DNA from: Ischnura elegans
Taxonomy: Eukaryota; Arthropoda; Insecta; Odonata; Coenagrionidae
Length of the DNA: 64,000 nt
Reading direction: 5' to 3'
Assembly: GCF_921293095.1 (NCBI RefSeq)
Contig: NC_060251.1
Coordinates: forward strand, 54,205,585 to 54,269,584
The notes under the pieces were generated by a model. It was given only the letters and a program-made list of their open reading frames with translations, did no database searches and was not told the DNA's origin. The translations under genes were made by a program, and so were the position numbers. Shown piece by piece: positions 59,390 through 64,000 of this stretch (positions are counted from its first letter, which is position 1; the number at the start of each line of letters is the position of its first letter).

Positions 59390-60720
59390 CACATCCACCA
59401 TCATCTCTGCATCTCCCTCAAAAGTTTCCTCTCTTCACTCACCAATGGCACTTCCTCCTTCCTTTTCCTCGAAATCCATCTCAACTTATCCATTTTCCTG
59501 AATAGCCACATCTTGAACATCTCTTTTCGTATCATCCTTTCTCAACATCCATGTTTCTGCACTATAAAGTACCTACTAGTAATTTCTTTACGCTTATATG
59601 CAACAATCTTTTATCAGGTCATTCGTAGGCCAAACACATATGCTTCCCTCAAACACAGTTTTCTGAATCCCTTACTGCCTTAAGGGTGTTTTAGATGGGG
59701 CACTGAATTAAATAGGTTAGAAGTACATTAATTCCTCTTTATGGCATACAATTTCTCATGACTAAGATCTTGTTATCAACTTTCATGTCATATTACATAA
59801 ACTATTTACTTACATAATTGAGTATTGACTGCAAGCTTTTGCTGGCTGAGTAAATAATGGCTAATAATTCACAAATCTAACTAAGATATTTCCCAAATTT
59901 AAAGTTTTGACTCTCTTTCCAAGCCTTTCTTGACATCTCTTCAGCATACACATTAGTTAGGAAGGGCAATGGTAAGAGGGCAAAGCACAGGGGTAAATTT
60001 GGAACTATGTAATACTAATCCATTAAGTAAAATGGATTAAATTTAAAAACTTATCCAAAACCTGGGGGGGGGGGGGTTTATCCCCCAAAACCCCCCCCCT
60101 CACTGCGCCACTACCCACTACTATATATAACCTATACTTATCACTCCAGAAGTCCCCACCATTCTTCCACTTCATTTCGCATGGTTCTAAGATATCTAAA
60201 CTCTCTTTCTCAATATCCCTTATGACATTTTCTAGATTGCCATCACTCATTGATGCCCTGACATTTCATGTCCCTACATTCATTGCTGCCTTCTTCTTCT
60301 CCATCTTCTTAGTCTTCTTCTTTTCTTCTCACTTGGATACTGCAGCAGATGAGAAGTGCCTGCAAGGGTTTCGCACATGTTGGCAACCTTGAGGACCTTG
60401 CCAACCGCGATGCAGTGAACAACACCCGCCCTTTATGGACGGATCCTGTTCAATTAGTTTACGAAGCTCTTTTGATTGTACTCCGCATTTTCAGGAAAGT
60501 GATAGTTGGTTTGGGTTTCCCACTTCCATTCCAACAGTGTTTTTTACATGACACCATCATGTGGACTACCTTTCATCTGGCTCCTACCCTTTGACCTATT
60601 TGGCAAGGTGGTCCTAATGGGAGCAATTGAGAATTAATGCCACCAGTGCAGCTCTAGGAGTTATAGGAATGCACAAGCCTTCCTACAGCGGCAAGGTTAG
60701 AGCCAAAGGGAAAGGACAAA
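59390..60720 (-). mobile_element. Internally deleted RTE-type LINE
   Basis: Minus-strand translation near 60,250-60,110 gives SDGNLENVIRDIEKESLDIL and CEMKWKNGGDF, matching the start of RTE-type endonucleases. Near 59,600-59,400 there is ETWMLRKDDTKR and MWLFRKMDKLRWISRKRKEE, matching the end of RTE-type reverse transcriptases. Nearly all of the middle is missing. The 5' flank (60,270-60,720) is shared with 23,745-24,430. A G/C-tract element of the GTGGCG type interrupts it at about 60,112. Confidence 0.6.
59990..60112. mobile_element. Fragment of a GTGGCG-type element inside the LINE
   Basis: CCCCCCCTCACTGCGCCACT with adjoining G tract matches the right end of the 33,437 and 36,955 elements and lies directly against RTE endonuclease sequence. 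The outer end is not defined. Confidence 0.5.
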
Positions 60721-61192
60721 ATAATTTAGTTAGGTATGTAAATAAAATTGAATCATAGCAAATACACATGAAAGATTTAATGTTCTAGGCATCACACATG
60801 TTGGTAACAAAGAGCATAAAGATGCTTTGTGAAGTTTCATCAACCATATAAAAAATTACAGTTAACATTTAATGCTGAAAAAAAAAGATCACAGATAAAA
60901 ACAAAAGCATCAGGCCAGCTGCAACATGCTCAGATATAGCCTTAGGTGTGGCTGGAGTCACAGTCATCCAGCAAGATTTTGCATACATCTTTTATAAAAC
61001 TAAACCTATGAAAACTAGATCTCTAACCTCATTCTGCTTATAAATTTTCCGAAATAGAAATTACCCCTTAATGGATCCACTACCCAGCATTTACAAGGCA
61101 AGTAGATGGATAGACCTTGGCACAAGAGACAAAAATGTAATTCAATGGTCAGCTTTAGGCCATTCTAATAGAGAAATGCCAAAGGTAAGCAT

Positions 61193-61330
61193 CTCGATAC
61201 CTTCACTGCATAAACGACCAACAATCGCCCACCGAATCAAATCCACTCATCTAGATAGCCCTTATAGTAGTAGATGAGCGGATTCTATTCGGTGGGCGAT
61301 TGTTGAGCGTATATGCAGTGGAGGTATCGA
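61193..61330. repeat. Imperfect 62-bp foldback
   Basis: 61,193-61,255 and 61,269-61,330 are inverted copies with about eight mismatches, sharing CAACAATCGCCCACCGAAT. No target duplication was identified. It does not contain the hammerhead-like core of the other palindromes. Confidence 0.65.
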
Positions 61331-62319
61331 TCTGCAACATTACTCCGAAGGTTGAAGGTTGATTGATTGTTAGACTAATACTAATTGTCGTTGGCCAATG
61401 GATTGTTTATGGCCTACCAATTGCCAATGGTCTTGAGGTATAAATATCACTAACTTAAGACAACATTGAGATATTGTACGCGAACACAAAAAAAAACAGA
61501 TACAAGTGGCAGTGTGATGCTAGTGGCAAACCAGGGGAGATGTCTGATTGCAAGTCATTTTGCTCACCCTGGTCCCCATCATTATTTGAAATGTGTATGT
61601 TTAAAATCTATTTAGCTCATGTATTATGGCAGAAAATTACAAATAACTGAGAGATAAAAATACTAATTAAAACATTTATGTAAAACAAAAAAAATAAATT
61701 TTTCATTCTTATACGTAACTATTACATTCCTCACTAAAGCAATGAGAAGAATGATGAGTGAACTTTTCAAAGAACTTCCGGATGGTTATTGGATTATAAA
61801 AAAAGTGACATTGAGTGACACAGAGGTTTTAATAGAGTCAAGGTAGAAATATGTACTCGGAAGATATAAATATATAAAACATCTGAAAATACCTATTTAC
61901 TAGCAAGTGCATACGTATGTTATTAGCACTTAAAGAGGCACACTGCCAGGATCTCTGTGCATTTAGAATCGTCAGTAATTTTGATACCTTTATATGAAGT
62001 AGTATATAACCTTAGTACATGCAGTGATTATTTCCTGGTTGATCGCCATTGCATTGGCAACCATTATCATTAATCATATATCATTAACCACTGACAGTTG
62101 ATAATCCATCACTTGAGGCCCACCACCAACATCAGATCTAATAAAATATTGCTGGGCAAAGAATCTTGATGTTCATAGCCATCCATAGAAAAAGTATAAC
62201 TTCTCCTTGCCATGTTTCAATGATGGATACTGGTACCATTTCTTTAATGAAAAATCTAACTTTACTGAACATATAAAAATATAGGCACTATTACAAATTA
62301 CAGGCTTCTGGTGTCTTAA

Positions 62320-62447
62320 TGACAAACATTTACCAAATCATTATTTTATACAATATTGGATATTTTTGGAAGAGGGTGTTTTTATGACAAACATTTACCA
62401 AATCATTATTTTATACAAAATTGGATATTTTTGGAAGAGGGAGTGGA
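62320..62447. repeat. 65-bp tandem duplication
   Basis: TGACAAACATTTACCAAATC starts at 62,320 and again at 62,385; the two copies differ at very few positions, so the duplication is recent. Confidence 0.8.
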
Positions 62448-64000
62448 GGAGAAAATTATCTGTAACAGCCGATGCATTAGAAAGAGATGCAAAATACATA
62501 AGGCAACCTTAGGTTCCCATGGCATCAGAAACAATTCATGGTTTTTATGTGAACATTCTAGGCCATAAAAAGAAAAAATTGGGAGGGGGATCCATGTTAG
62601 AATGGGTTTCAGTGGGAGGGAGTACTTAAATAACATATTTCCCAAAAAATTTGAGAGGTTTGAACCACAATATCCTTTTTGCTCATTACAGGCTCTTGAA
62701 GAGAGAGCTCTTGTAATGTTTAGAAGAATGGATATTACAAGATGTAGATTAACAGAGTATGCTCTTAGGTAACATCTTAAAATTCCTTTTGACCATAACC
62801 ACGGTGTTAGGGGAAAAGATTGAGGCATTGGAGAGATTATGGTGTTTCTTCATTTTTGCATAGGCAAGGACGGGTGAAGAGGCATGAGAGGAAAGTAAGA
62901 AAAGGCAGTTCAGACATGGAAGAGGTCACAGGATTAAGCAGTACTAGGAGTGAGAGGTTGAGATCCTTAATAACATTAACATGAGAAAATAAATAGACAG
63001 ACTTGATCACACCAATTTAACTGTCTTAAAAATAATTCTTCTTTCTTGAATGATTTTTTCCCTGAATGGTTAGGCATTGGCTAGCTTGATTGTTAAACAT
63101 ATTGATACCTTTTCAAATAAAAATTTAGATCCTAGTCCCAAGTATGGATGACTTACTTTGATAGTCAGTGATTATGTACTTCATTGCTGATGGCTACATC
63201 ACTTTCACCAGTCAATGATGAACTTATACCTTTAATATTGGCTATTGCCAGAAATTGATGTTGACAATTTCGATAACTGAAAACCATTTACAATCCAAAA
63301 CCACAGGCAATGAATGACTACCATTGATGATCAACCTTAAACAACCCATTAATATATTTTAAAAATTTAGTTGACAACTTACCATTTAAATGAAGTATTC
63401 AATGCCAAGGGTTAACAGTAGAGCATAATGACAAATTTCAAGGATTAAGGTTTCATAGTAAAAAATAACACCTAAGTCATTAACTGTAGAGCCTATTATG
63501 TACATGGGAAAATATGTTTGTAATGCTGTTTTTAGACCATGTACAATCCAAGCTCTAGTGAGTAAAAGGGTTACCTATAACATGCATGCTACAAATCATT
63601 TCGGCAAGTAGGAAACTGAGACGAGGAAGAAGGTGATGAGATGATTACAGTGAACGAGCAAGGTTCTTGGAGCAGGTTAAATGTCTTAGGTCATATGATA
63701 AGCAAGGCCAGTAAATCTTAATACACTAAAAGAATTAATTTAAGACAAAACAAATGTGAAAAATAAATTGAAATGCAAATAGTTAAAAGCATGGTCATTG
63801 GATTTGAATGAATCCATGTAGTGGACCAAAAAGCATAGACAATATAATTATAAACGTTGGTAGTGTTTACCAACTCAACCATTTGACAGATTTTAAAAAT
63901 AGATTCTGTTTAAAAAATTTATTATTCATATATGTACACAGTTGCATCATGGTTTAAAAATTAAATGAATGACAGAAGGAGAAAAAATAGGTTCCTTGAA
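62448..64000. other. AT-rich DNA, nothing recognised
   Basis: No exon with family similarity, no bounded repeat and no RNA gene was seen. A 140-codon minus-strand open frame ending at 62,406 has no recognisable domain. Confidence 0.35.

Noticed and set aside
61193-61330. Hammerhead-like core in this foldback
   Set aside because: No CTGANGA or GAAAC in the proper order on either strand.
62406-62828. 140-codon minus-strand frame
   Set aside because: Includes a recent 65-bp tandem duplication and shows no recognisable domain; probably chance.

Overview
Organism and evidence. This is an intron-rich, AT-rich eukaryotic window, almost certainly from an arthropod, probably an insect outside the flies. 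Three host genes support this: an intact vitamin K-dependent gamma-carboxylase (GGCX), a SmydA-type SET/MYND protein (a lineage expanded in arthropods), and a homolog of the flagellar protein ARMC2. Together they occupy about three quarters of the window. The rest is old and young transposable elements. There are no bacterial-style operons and no CRISPR array. Layout. (1) 1-9,486 is intergenic. It holds a hammerhead-like palindrome at the left edge, several short inverted-repeat elements, the first of five copies of a 0.6-kb inverted-repeat family (ends AATAGGG/CCCTATT), and a complete pogo-superfamily DNA transposon (2,847-5,882) with an open two-exon transposase. (2) 9,487-28,442, minus strand: GGCX in ten exons that sum to exactly 751 codons plus stop. 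Its introns carry a palindrome with hammerhead-ribozyme-like cores on both strands (15,581-15,806), another AATAGGG element, hAT-like elements, and a 3.26-kb inverted-repeat-bounded element built around a 116-bp GACGTC-rich tandem array (24,600-27,855). (3) 28,443-29,198 is a short head-to-head promoter interval. (4) 29,199-39,438, plus strand: the SmydA-like gene, with a proposed 10-codon first exon. Its introns hold two AATAGGG copies, one split by a palindromic element with a 13-bp target duplication, and a LINE 3' fragment. (5) 40,985-57,898, minus strand: ARMC2 in 14 coding exons. Its last intron contains a complete-looking Ty3/gypsy-family LTR element with identical LTRs and a 5-bp target duplication; other introns hold a decayed Ty1/copia remnant, an AATAGGG copy and a tRNA-like fragment. 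(6) 57,899-64,000 holds the ARMC2 5' region, an internally deleted RTE-type LINE hit by a short element, a Harbinger-like element, a foldback, and otherwise featureless AT-rich DNA. How it fits together. The host genes have unrelated roles: ER protein carboxylation, protein-lysine methylation or repression, and axoneme assembly. GGCX and the SmydA gene start about 0.76 kb apart in opposite directions and may share a promoter region. The most unusual material is non-coding: palindromic elements with apparent hammerhead cores, and the tandem-array transposon. All gene models were spliced by eye from splice-site consensus, reading frame and remembered family sequence; no search was run.
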